Below, piece after piece: positions 8,312 through 14,687 of a stretch of 35,791 bases of DNA. Both the position numbers and the translations under genes were made by a program. Every line of letters begins with the position of its first letter. Positions within the stretch are counted from its first letter, which is position 1. The DNA is from Ectothiorhodospiraceae bacterium (GTDB lineage: Bacteria; Pseudomonadota; Gammaproteobacteria; Nitrococcales; Aquisalimonadaceae): NCBI GenBank assembly GCA_007134055.1, contig SLLM01000170.1, positions 1-35,791 of the forward strand. The letters run 5' to 3'. The notes under the pieces were generated by a model that was given only the letters and a program-made list of their open reading frames with translations, was not told where the DNA came from and did not search any database.

Positions 8312-9634
8312 ATGGACGGAATCAGGATGAATCGCAGGAAACTTTTGCAGCTTCTGGGTGCCGGTGGTGCGCTGGCAGCCGCCGGGCCCCTGGCGAGCGG
8401 AGTCGTGGCCGCCCGTACCCGGGGCCGCGTGGTGGTGATCGGCGGCGGCTTCGGCGGCGCTACCACCGCGAAGTATCTCAAGCGCATGGCTCCGGGCCTG
8501 CAGGTGACGCTGGTCGAACCCGCGTCGCAGTTCTACACCTGCCCCTTCAGCAACCTGTACCTGGGCGGCATGCGCGACATGCAATACATTGCGCATGGCT
8601 ACGATGAACTGCGCAACCGCTACGGGGTGGAGGTGATCCACCAGCTGGCGGAGGACGTGGACGCCGGCTCCCATAGCGTGCGCCTGGCCGGCGGTGAGGA
8701 ACTCGGCTACGACAGGCTGGTGCTCTCCCCGGGCATCGACATCGACTGGGACGCGCTGGAAGGATATGACGAGGAGGTGGCGCAGGACATTCCCCACGCC
8801 TGGAAGGCCGGGGAGCAGACGCGAATCCTGCGCCAGCAGCTGGAGGCGATGGAGGATGGTGGGACCTTCATACTCACCGCCCCGGAGAACCCGTTCCGCT
8901 GCCCACCCGGACCCTATGAGCGGGTAGCGCAGATCGCTCACTATTTCTCCCGGCACAAGCCGCGCTCGAAGATCCTGGTACTGGATGCGAAGGACGGCTT
9001 CTCCAAGCAGGGACTTTTCATGGACGGCTGGAATACCATTTATGGCGACATGATCGAGTGGGTCGGCCGTTCCGATGATGGTGGTATCGTTCGGGTGGAT
9101 GGCCGGGAACGTGCGGTTGAGACGGAGTTCGGCGAAATTCATCACGCTGACGTACTGAACGTGGTGCCGCCGCAGAAGGCCGGGTTCATCGCTGATCGGG
9201 CCGGCGTGACGGACGCCTCCGGCTGGGTCCCCGTGAAGCCGGAGACCTTCGAGTCGCGGGAGGTCGACGACATCTACGTGGTCGGAGACGCGACCATCGC
9301 GGCGCCGATGCCGAAGTCCGGTTTCTGCGCCAATGCCCAGGGGCGTGTCGTGGCTGCCGCCATCGTCGCCTCCCTCGAAGACCGCGAGCCGCTTGCGCCG
9401 GCCTGGACCAACACGTGTTACAGCGTGCTGGCCCCGGATTACGCCGTCTCGGTAGCCGGGGTGTACCGGCTCGTCGACGGGGAGATCGCCGAGGTCGAGG
9501 GCTCCGGCGGGCTCAGCCCCGCTGACGCGGATGCGGATTTCCGCCGTCGGGAAGTGGAGTACGCCATCCGCTGGTACAACGCGATCGCCATGGACGCCTG
9601 GGGCACGACGGGGTTGCCACGTGCGTTGAGCTGA
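8312..9634 (+). CDS. fccB: Flavocytochrome c sulfide dehydrogenase, flavoprotein FccB
   Basis: FccB oxidises sulfide to sulfur or polysulfide in the periplasm. It is a 440-residue FAD protein of the disulfide-reductase superfamily. A twin-arginine signal (MNRRKLLQLLGAG) covers roughly residues 6-33. VVVIGGGFGGA (40-50) binds FAD. The cysteine in FYTCPFSN (C77) matches the residue that holds FAD covalently in the Allochromatium enzyme. RCPPGP (C197) and NTCYS (C369) match its redox-active disulfide pair, so all key residues are kept. Three starts are possible: GTG 8303, ATG 8312 and ATG 8327. I chose 8312 because GGTGAGG lies just before it, and all three keep the Tat motif. A hairpin directly after the stop suggests the fccAB unit ends here. 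Confidence 0.9.
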   Translation: MDGIRMNRRKLLQLLGAGGALAAAGPLASGVVAARTRGRVVVIGGGFGGATTAKYLKRMAPGLQVTLVEPASQFYTCPFSNLYLGGMRDMQYIAHGYDELRNRYGVEVIHQLAEDVDAGSHSVRLAGGEELGYDRLVLSPGIDIDWDALEGYDEEVAQDIPHAWKAGEQTRILRQQLEAMEDGGTFILTAPENPFRCPPGPYERVAQIAHYFSRHKPRSKILVLDAKDGFSKQGLFMDGWNTIYGDMIEWVGRSDDGGIVRVDGRERAVETEFGEIHHADVLNVVPPQKAGFIADRAGVTDASGWVPVKPETFESREVDDIYVVGDATIAAPMPKSGFCANAQGRVVAAAIVASLEDREPLAPAWTNTCYSVLAPDYAVSVAGVYRLVDGEIAEVEGSGGLSPADADADFRRREVEYAIRWYNAIAMDAWGTTGLPRALS

Positions 9635-9662
9635 ATCCCGCAGTTCCGGCGGTGGCGGGATT
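9634..9662 (+). terminator. Terminator-like hairpin after fccB
   Basis: Perfect 8-bp arms (AATCCCGC and GCGGGATT) flank a 13-nt loop, beginning at the last base of the fccB stop and followed by a short T run. A second hairpin with 7-bp arms (9680-9686 and 9703-9709) follows. Together they suggest that most transcripts stop between fccB and the YeeE-type gene. No clear promoter is visible in the rest of this 134-nt gap. Confidence 0.5.
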
Positions 9663-9768
9663 TCGCCCGTTCCACGTGTCCGGGGTTGCGGTCCGACGCC
9701 GTACCCCGGCGCGCGTGCGGGATTCGAACGCTGCCGCGATCGCCGCAATCTGCATTGAGTGATCCGCG

Positions 9769-10821
9769 ATGACCAATCTCGCCATGGTCGCCTGGGGTGG
9801 CCTTGCCATCGGTATCCTGTTCGGGGCGGTTGGCCAGCGGACCGGGTTCTGCATGCTGAGCGGCCTGCGGGGAGCCTGGGTCCAGGGCGATGGCCGCATG
9901 CTGCGCTCCTTCGTCCTGGCCCTCGCCGTGGCGATGCTCGCCTCCAATACGCTGCAGGCGCTGGGATACGTGGATCTGCGGGACTCCATCTATGTCCAGC
10001 GCACGTTCTCGCCACTGCTCTACCTGGCCGGTGGTGCACTGTTCGGATTCGGCATGGTGCTTTCCAACGGGTGCGGCGCCCGGTCCCTGGTGCTGCTCGG
10101 CAGCGGCAACCTGCGCTCCCTGCTGGTGTTGCTGTGCCTCGGCCTGGCCGGACACATGACGCTTACCGGGCTGCTGGCGCAGTCGCGCCTGACGCTGGCC
10201 GACACGACTTCAGTCACGCTGCCGCTGCCGCAAGCCTCGCTGGTGGGAGTTGCCGAGGCCCTGGGGCTGGCCGGCGCCGCCGCCCTCTGGCTACCGGTGG
10301 CGGGCATCGTCGCAGGGCTGCTCCTGTTCTGCCTGGCGGACGCCGGCTTTCGGCGCTCTCCGCGACACCTGGCCGGCGGCCTGTTGATCGGCGCGCTGGT
10401 TGCCGCCGGGTGGTACGTTACCGGGCATCTGGGCTACGACGACTTCGACCCGGTGGACCTGGCGTCCCTGACATTCATTGCCCCGATCGGCGACACCATG
10501 CAGTACATCATGCTCGCCACCGGGCTGACGCTGCGCTTCGGCGTCACGGTGGTGGCAGGTGTCGTCGCCGGATCACTGCTCGTTGCACTGATCACCAGGA
10601 GCTTCCAGGTGCAGGGTTTCTCGTCTCCGGCCGGCATGCTCCGGTACATCGCCGGGGGTATCCTGATGGGAATCGGAGGGGCCCTGGCGCTGGGTTGTTC
10701 GATCGGTCAGGGGCTGACCGGCATGTCCACCCTGGCGGTGCCCTCGCTGGTGGCCCTGGCCGGGATACTGCTCGGGGCGTGGTTGGGGCTGAAGGGGCGG
10801 TTGCGACTGCCGCCACCCTAA
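9769..10821 (+). CDS. YeeE/YedE-family sulfur-compound transporter
   Basis: This 350-residue protein has about nine to twelve hydrophobic helices. The family (Pfam sulf_transp) includes E. coli YeeE, a thiosulfate importer that passes the ion along conserved cysteines. Three such cysteines are present here in the expected contexts: C28 (TGFCMLSG), C102 (SNGCGARS) and C310 (ALGCSIGQGLTG). It is therefore a full-length, probably active channel for thiosulfate or another sulfane-sulfur compound. The ribosome-binding site is weak. The next gene encodes a SoxYZ sulfur carrier and starts after 87 nt. The pairing of a periplasmic carrier with this channel is what suggests import of bound sulfur; the substrate is inferred. 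Confidence 0.85.
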   Translation: MTNLAMVAWGGLAIGILFGAVGQRTGFCMLSGLRGAWVQGDGRMLRSFVLALAVAMLASNTLQALGYVDLRDSIYVQRTFSPLLYLAGGALFGFGMVLSNGCGARSLVLLGSGNLRSLLVLLCLGLAGHMTLTGLLAQSRLTLADTTSVTLPLPQASLVGVAEALGLAGAAALWLPVAGIVAGLLLFCLADAGFRRSPRHLAGGLLIGALVAAGWYVTGHLGYDDFDPVDLASLTFIAPIGDTMQYIMLATGLTLRFGVTVVAGVVAGSLLVALITRSFQVQGFSSPAGMLRYIAGGILMGIGGALALGCSIGQGLTGMSTLAVPSLVALAGILLGAWLGLKGRLRLPPP

Positions 10822-10822
10822 T

Positions 10823-10848
10823 CGGTGACCGTGGTCTGCAACGCCCGG
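10823..10848 (+). repeat. 26-nt imperfect repeat, copy 1 (before soxYZ)
   Basis: This stretch matches 18501-18526 at 23 of 26 positions in the same orientation, sharing the core TGGTCTGCAACG. It begins 2 nt after the YeeE gene and 61 nt before the soxYZ start. A possible -10 element (TATGAT, 10863-10868) follows. The repeat could be a promoter or binding element, or coincidence. Confidence 0.3.
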
Positions 10849-10908
10849 CAGGCAGTGTTGTCTATGATGCGGAACGATGCTGCACATGGCCGACCGAGAG
10901 GAGTGAAC

Positions 10909-11739
10909 ATGTCACAGACCGAGATCAGCAGCGGCAGACTGACCCGTCGGCGGATGCTGCAGATGACGGCTGCCGGAACGCTGGCAGGAGCCGCGTTGCT
11001 CTGGAGTCCGTTCGCCTGGAGCCGCCCTGCGCCCTGGAGCCGCCACCCGGCGATCATGGACCTGCTGGACGGCGCCGAACCGCAGGATGCCGGAATCAAC
11101 CTCGAGCTTCCCAGCGTATCGGAGGACGGCAGCAGCATATCGCTCACCGTGAGCGTGGACAGTGCGATGGAGGATGATGACTACGTGGAGAGCATCCACC
11201 TGTTCGCACCGGACAATCCCAATCCGGAGATCGCGGTTTTCCGTCTCACACCACTGGCTGGCCGGGCCCGGATCAGTACCCGCATTCGCCTGAACGAGTC
11301 GCAGCGGGTGTACGCGCTGGCGAGGATGAACAGCGGCGAGTTCCGGATCACCCACCGGGAGGCCCGGGTGACGGTCAGTGGCTGCCTCGCCGACGACAGC
11401 ACGTACGAGACCAGCGACATCATGCAGACCCGGGTGCGGCTGCCCGGTTCGCTTCTCGCCGGGGAGGCTGCCGAGGTGCTGACAATGATCAATCATCCCA
11501 TGGAAACAGGCTTCCGCGAGGGGCCGGACGGTGACGTGCTGCCCCGCCACATCATCCATTCGTTCCTGGTGAAGCTGGACGGTGAACAGGTGCTGGAAGC
11601 CGATCTCCATCCCTCGATGTCCGCCAATCCGTACCTGCGTTTCCACCTGCGGCCAAGCCAGTCCGGAACCGTCACCATGACCTGGGAGGACGACGAGGGC
11701 CGTACCGCACGCGAGGAAGCCGAGATCAGCGTCGGGTGA
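10909..11739 (+). CDS. soxYZ: SoxY-SoxZ fusion, Tat-exported sulfur carrier
   Basis: In the Sox pathway SoxY carries sulfur intermediates on a C-terminal cysteine and SoxZ is its partner. Here both are one chain of 276 residues. A twin-arginine signal (LTRRRMLQMTAAG, residues 11-23) runs to about residue 38. The SoxY-like domain spans about 45-160 (VSVDSAMEDDDYVESIHLFAPDNPNP; TRIRL). The SoxZ-like domain spans about 172-276 (MINHPMETGFREGPDG; DLHPSMSANPYLRF). The SoxY arm normally ends in GGCGG at the free C-terminus. Here it reads VTVSGCLADD (C159) and lies inside the linker, so the cysteine is kept but the glycines are mostly lost. AGAGGAG precedes the chosen ATG. Quotes within this entry longer than a motif are avoided; partner genes soxAX and soxB (thiosulfohydrolase) are absent here. 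Confidence 0.85.
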   Translation: MSQTEISSGRLTRRRMLQMTAAGTLAGAALLWSPFAWSRPAPWSRHPAIMDLLDGAEPQDAGINLELPSVSEDGSSISLTVSVDSAMEDDDYVESIHLFAPDNPNPEIAVFRLTPLAGRARISTRIRLNESQRVYALARMNSGEFRITHREARVTVSGCLADDSTYETSDIMQTRVRLPGSLLAGEAAEVLTMINHPMETGFREGPDGDVLPRHIIHSFLVKLDGEQVLEADLHPSMSANPYLRFHLRPSQSGTVTMTWEDDEGRTAREEAEISVG

Positions 11740-12194
11740 TGGGCTGGTTCCTGCTGCTGATCGTGGGCTTCGTGGCCACCATGCTGTTGTTGATACAGCG
11801 CGGCCGCCGGCGCGACGACCCTGACGGTCTGCGGGAGGATCTCCGCCGCCGGCTGCTGCTGGAGCATTCGATCCGCAGGCAGGCGAAGGCCACCAGCATG
11901 AGCCGGGATGACTACGTGGATACCGAAACAGCTCGCCTGGTGGCCGACGTGGAGCAGCGGATCGGGCGCCGTGCGCGCGCCGGCGGAGTGGTGACGGGCC
12001 TGGTGCTGCCCCCCGTACTGGCGCTGCTGGCGTTGCAACTGGGCAGCACCGATTCCATTGCCTGGGGGCTGGCGGTGCTGACGCCATTGGGCCTGGCGGC
12101 GGCATGGTGCGTGTATCGCCTGCTGCTGACGGACCCCGGTGTTCGGGCGGGCACGATGGAACGCCATGTACGGGCACGGCTCGGGCGTCGCTGA
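11739..12194 (+). CDS. Membrane protein of unknown function, coupled to soxYZ
   Basis: This encodes about 151 residues. The start overlaps the soxYZ stop (TGATG; a GTG 3 nt earlier is possible), so the two are probably translated together. One membrane helix lies at the N-terminus (WFLLLIVGFVATMLLLI), followed by a run of basic residues. A charged, probably cytoplasmic segment covers about 25-80 with an arginine-rich helix (LREDLRRRLLLE). A C-terminal hairpin of two membrane helices follows (about 85-130). There are no heme, metal or catalytic motifs, and I do not recognise the family. Coupling to a sulfur carrier suggests a part in the same pathway, for example in assembly, membrane docking or transport, but this is inference. 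Confidence 0.72.
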   Translation: MGWFLLLIVGFVATMLLLIQRGRRRDDPDGLREDLRRRLLLEHSIRRQAKATSMSRDDYVDTETARLVADVEQRIGRRARAGGVVTGLVLPPVLALLALQLGSTDSIAWGLAVLTPLGLAAAWCVYRLLLTDPGVRAGTMERHVRARLGRR

Positions 12195-12214
12195 CGACAG
12201 GCTGGCGGCGGGGT

Positions 12215-13540
12215 TCAACCGGAGGCGTGTGGGCGGATCCGCTGCGCCCATCGCTGGACGCGGGCGGCGATGGCCTCGGGGTCCATGGAGGTCAGGGTGC
12301 GTTCCCGTACCAGTCGTCTACCCTGTATCCACACGTCGGTGACCTGCGCTCCGGCGCTCGCATAGACGAGTTGCGTCAGCACGTTGTTGCAGGGCCGGGC
12401 GGCGATCGCTCCCAGGTCCACCGCGATGCAGTCCGCTGCCTTGTCTGCGACCAGGGAACCGGTCTCCCGCTCCAGTCCGAGGGCCCTGGCGCCGCCAAGA
12501 GTAGCCATGTGCAGCGCAGTCGCCGCCGGCACGGCCGTTGGGTCGCCGGCAACCCCCTTTCCAAGCAGCGCAGCGGTGCGCATTTCGCCGAAGAGGTCGA
12601 GGTTGTCGTTGGACGCCGCGCTGTCGGTGCCGAGGGCCACGTTCACCCCCGCCGCCTGCAAGCGTGCCACCGGGCAGAAGCCGCTGGCAAGCAGCAGGTT
12701 GGAGCGGGGACAGTGGACCACGTGTGCACCCGCCGCAGCCACGGCTTCCAGTTCCGCATCCTCCAGGTGCACCAGGTGCACGGCCAACAGCCGCGGGCCA
12801 AGCAGACCCAGCCGCTGTAGTCGTTGCAACGGGCGGACTCCATGACGGGAGCGAAAGGTCTCGATGCCCGCCACGGTCTCGTGCACATGCATGTGCAGGC
12901 GCAGGTTCCGCTCCCGGCTGACGATGCCCAGGGAGCGCATGGTGTTGCCGTTCAGTGCCAGCGGCATGTGGGCGGCGAGGCTTGTATGGACCAGGGGGTC
13001 GCCCTGCCAGCGATCGTGCAGTGAAAGTCCGCCTTCCAGGCAGTCTTCCGGCTCCAGGGCCCAGACCCGGTGCGGCGGCAGCACGCGGATTCCGACGACG
13101 CAGCGCATGCCGGCGGCACGGGCCACCTCGGCGGTGATCTCCGGATGGTAGTACATGTCATTGAAGCAGGTGATGCCATTGCAGAGCATTTCGGCTGCGG
13201 CCAGGCGGACGCCGTCGGCCACGAAGTCCCGGTCGAGGTGGCGGCGCTCCGCGGGCCAGATATGGTGCTTCAGCCATTGGTCCAGGGGGATGTCGTGGGC
13301 GAGTCCGCGGAGCAGGCTCATCGCCGCGTGGGTATGAGCGTTGATCATGCCGGGGAGCAGTGCATGGCGCGGAAGTTCGATCACCTCCGAGGCACGGTAG
13401 CGCGCCTCGGCGGCGTTCCGGGGCAGCACCTCGAGGATGCGTCCGGAGCGCAGCGCCAGGCTGTAGCCGGCCCGCACGACCCCGTGGGGTTCCCCCGGCA
13501 CCAGCCAGGCCGGGTGCAGGAGCGTGTCCGCCTGTTTCAA
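12215..13540 (-). CDS. 5-methylthioadenosine/S-adenosylhomocysteine deaminase (MtaD-like)
   Basis: This is a 441-residue amidohydrolase that deaminates MTA to methylthioinosine, and SAH to its inosyl form, in purine and methionine salvage. Metal ligands are visible in NAHTHAAM (H69, H71), the later HVHE, the VHLVHLED region and the final LGTDSAASND aspartate. The N-terminal LLHPAWLVP and the TRZ/ATZ order of motifs fit this family well. No ATG fits. The TTG at 13540 is preceded by GGAAGG and gives the normal length, so I take it as the start. The gene is divergent (87 nt) from a small membrane-protein gene and a class II aldolase. Guanine or other TRZ/ATZ deaminase activity cannot be excluded from sequence alone. 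Confidence 0.83.
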   Translation of the reverse strand: MKQADTLLHPAWLVPGEPHGVVRAGYSLALRSGRILEVLPRNAAEARYRASEVIELPRHALLPGMINAHTHAAMSLLRGLAHDIPLDQWLKHHIWPAERRHLDRDFVADGVRLAAAEMLCNGITCFNDMYYHPEITAEVARAAGMRCVVGIRVLPPHRVWALEPEDCLEGGLSLHDRWQGDPLVHTSLAAHMPLALNGNTMRSLGIVSRERNLRLHMHVHETVAGIETFRSRHGVRPLQRLQRLGLLGPRLLAVHLVHLEDAELEAVAAAGAHVVHCPRSNLLLASGFCPVARLQAAGVNVALGTDSAASNDNLDLFGEMRTAALLGKGVAGDPTAVPAATALHMATLGGARALGLERETGSLVADKAADCIAVDLGAIAARPCNNVLTQLVYASAGAQVTDVWIQGRRLVRERTLTSMDPEAIAARVQRWAQRIRPHASG

Positions 13541-13627
13541 TTTCCTTCCAGTGTTGCCTCTCCATCGGCGAGCATAGCGCCCATCCCGGGACTTGGGTAC
13601 GGTGGCGGGACGAGAGTACGCACCGCC

Positions 13628-14041
13628 ATGCTGAGAAGGGTGTTGTTCAACCATTCCCTGCCGGGACGCCTGGCGGCTCTGCTGGCGGAGGCAGGGCTGG
13701 TGTTCTGGCTGCTTGACCTCCTGTTGCCGGAGGGAGGGCTGCGCACCGCAATGTGGGTGGCGCTCGTATTCGGTTATGCATCCCTGGCGACCACCGGCAT
13801 CGAGCCCTGGACATGGACACGCCTCAAACCCTGGGTGCGGGTGTGCCTGCTGCGTCGCCGGGACCTGGTGATCGTGGCGGCCACGCAGGATACCGACGCG
13901 TTCAGGGCCTGGGTGGAGTCGCGGGAGGGGCGCCGGGTCGTGCTGCGCCCCGTGTGCGATCCGTTGCGGCAACTGCGGTTGCCGGTGGAACGGGTGACGG
14001 CAATCGGACAACCGGCGGGAGCGGACCATGACGAAGCCTGA
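13628..14041 (+). CDS. Small membrane protein of unknown function
   Basis: This encodes 137 residues. Two predicted membrane helices form the first half (about 14-34 and 40-58). A basic segment follows (TRLKPWVRVCLLRRRD) and then a soluble domain of about 60 residues (DLVIVAATQDTDAFRAWVESREGRRVVLRP) that looks like alternating strands and helices. I do not recognise the family. The start codon has only a weak ribosome-binding site. The end overlaps the aldolase gene by 14 nt, so the two are almost certainly co-transcribed. Codon use matches the neighbours, which supports a real gene. Confidence 0.6.
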   Translation: MLRRVLFNHSLPGRLAALLAEAGLVFWLLDLLLPEGGLRTAMWVALVFGYASLATTGIEPWTWTRLKPWVRVCLLRRRDLVIVAATQDTDAFRAWVESREGRRVVLRPVCDPLRQLRLPVERVTAIGQPAGADHDEA

Positions 14042-14633
14042 GGGGGTCGTACAGTACCGCTGCATCCTGCAGCGCCAGGTCCTGCGAACCGGCCCCGGGC
14101 TGCTCGCGGAGATCAATCGATGGCGGCGGGCCATGCGGGAGCGGGGCTGGCTGGGGCAGGATCCCCGGCGCTACGGCGGACTGGGCTTCGGCAACATCAG
14201 CCGGCGGACGGCCGACGGTTTCCTGGTGTCCGCAACGCAGACCGGACACCTGAAGACGCTCACGGCCGACAACCTGGTGCTGGTCACCGCGGCGCTTCCC
14301 GAGGAGAATCGCCTGTACGCCACGGGACAGGTGCAGCCGTCGTCGGAAGCCATGACCCATGCAGCCATCTACCGGGCGGTCGCTGTTGCCGGCGCCGTGA
14401 TTCACGTGCACGCACCGGAACTGTGGCGCGCTGCCGCCGGGCGCGACTGGCAGCGGACGGATCCGTCGATTCCCTATGGTACGCCGGAGATGGCGGCGGC
14501 GATTGCTGCCCTGGCGGAACGGGACCATCGTCTGATCGTGATGGGTGGTCACCGGGACGGAGTGCTCGCCTGGGGCGATAGCCTGGCAGCAGCCGCCGCC
14601 GTGCTCGACGAGGCGGCGCGGACGGTGTCCTGA
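14028..14633 (+). CDS. Class II aldolase/adducin-family protein
   Basis: This 201-residue protein has the class II aldolase fold. The family's zinc ligands are in place: H126 and H128 in VIHVHAPE and H175 in MGGHRDGV. The acidic catalytic residue is probably E107 in SSEAMTHAAIY. GFGNISRR (54-60) and SATQTG (68-73) form the phosphate/substrate-binding region. Family members include fuculose-1-phosphate aldolase, MtnB methylthioribulose-1-phosphate dehydratase and the MTA-shunt aldolase. The divergent mtaD-like gene makes a methylthio-sugar or 5-deoxysugar phosphate substrate attractive, but no kinase, phosphorylase or isomerase gene is nearby. The substrate is therefore left open. It overlaps the preceding small gene by 14 nt. 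Confidence 0.78.
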   Translation: MTKPEGVVQYRCILQRQVLRTGPGLLAEINRWRRAMRERGWLGQDPRRYGGLGFGNISRRTADGFLVSATQTGHLKTLTADNLVLVTAALPEENRLYATGQVQPSSEAMTHAAIYRAVAVAGAVIHVHAPELWRAAAGRDWQRTDPSIPYGTPEMAAAIAALAERDHRLIVMGGHRDGVLAWGDSLAAAAAVLDEAARTVS

Positions 14634-14634
14634 G

Positions 14635-14662
14635 CGGGCGCGTCGGGGACGCGGAGCGCCCG
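14635..14662. terminator. Hairpin between convergent aldolase and ferredoxin oxidoreductase genes
   Basis: Perfect 7-bp GC-rich arms (CGGGCGC and GCGCCCG) lie 2 nt after the aldolase stop and 26 nt from the stop of the convergent minus-strand gene. A competing inner hairpin (GCGTC/GACGC) overlaps it. No T run is present, so it may be a weak or Rho-assisted terminator for both strands. Confidence 0.3.
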
Positions 14663-14687
14663 GCATGCCGTCGAGCGGGCAGCCCGT

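Noticed and set aside
7970-10039. Long minus-strand frame opposite fccAB
   Set aside because: It spans two clear genes and an intergenic terminator-like hairpin, and has no family features.
10909-11739. SoxYZ-like carrier of quinoprotein alcohol dehydrogenase clusters
   Set aside because: The arm cysteine is kept and no PQQ dehydrogenase is nearby, while sulfur genes surround it. Not fully excluded.
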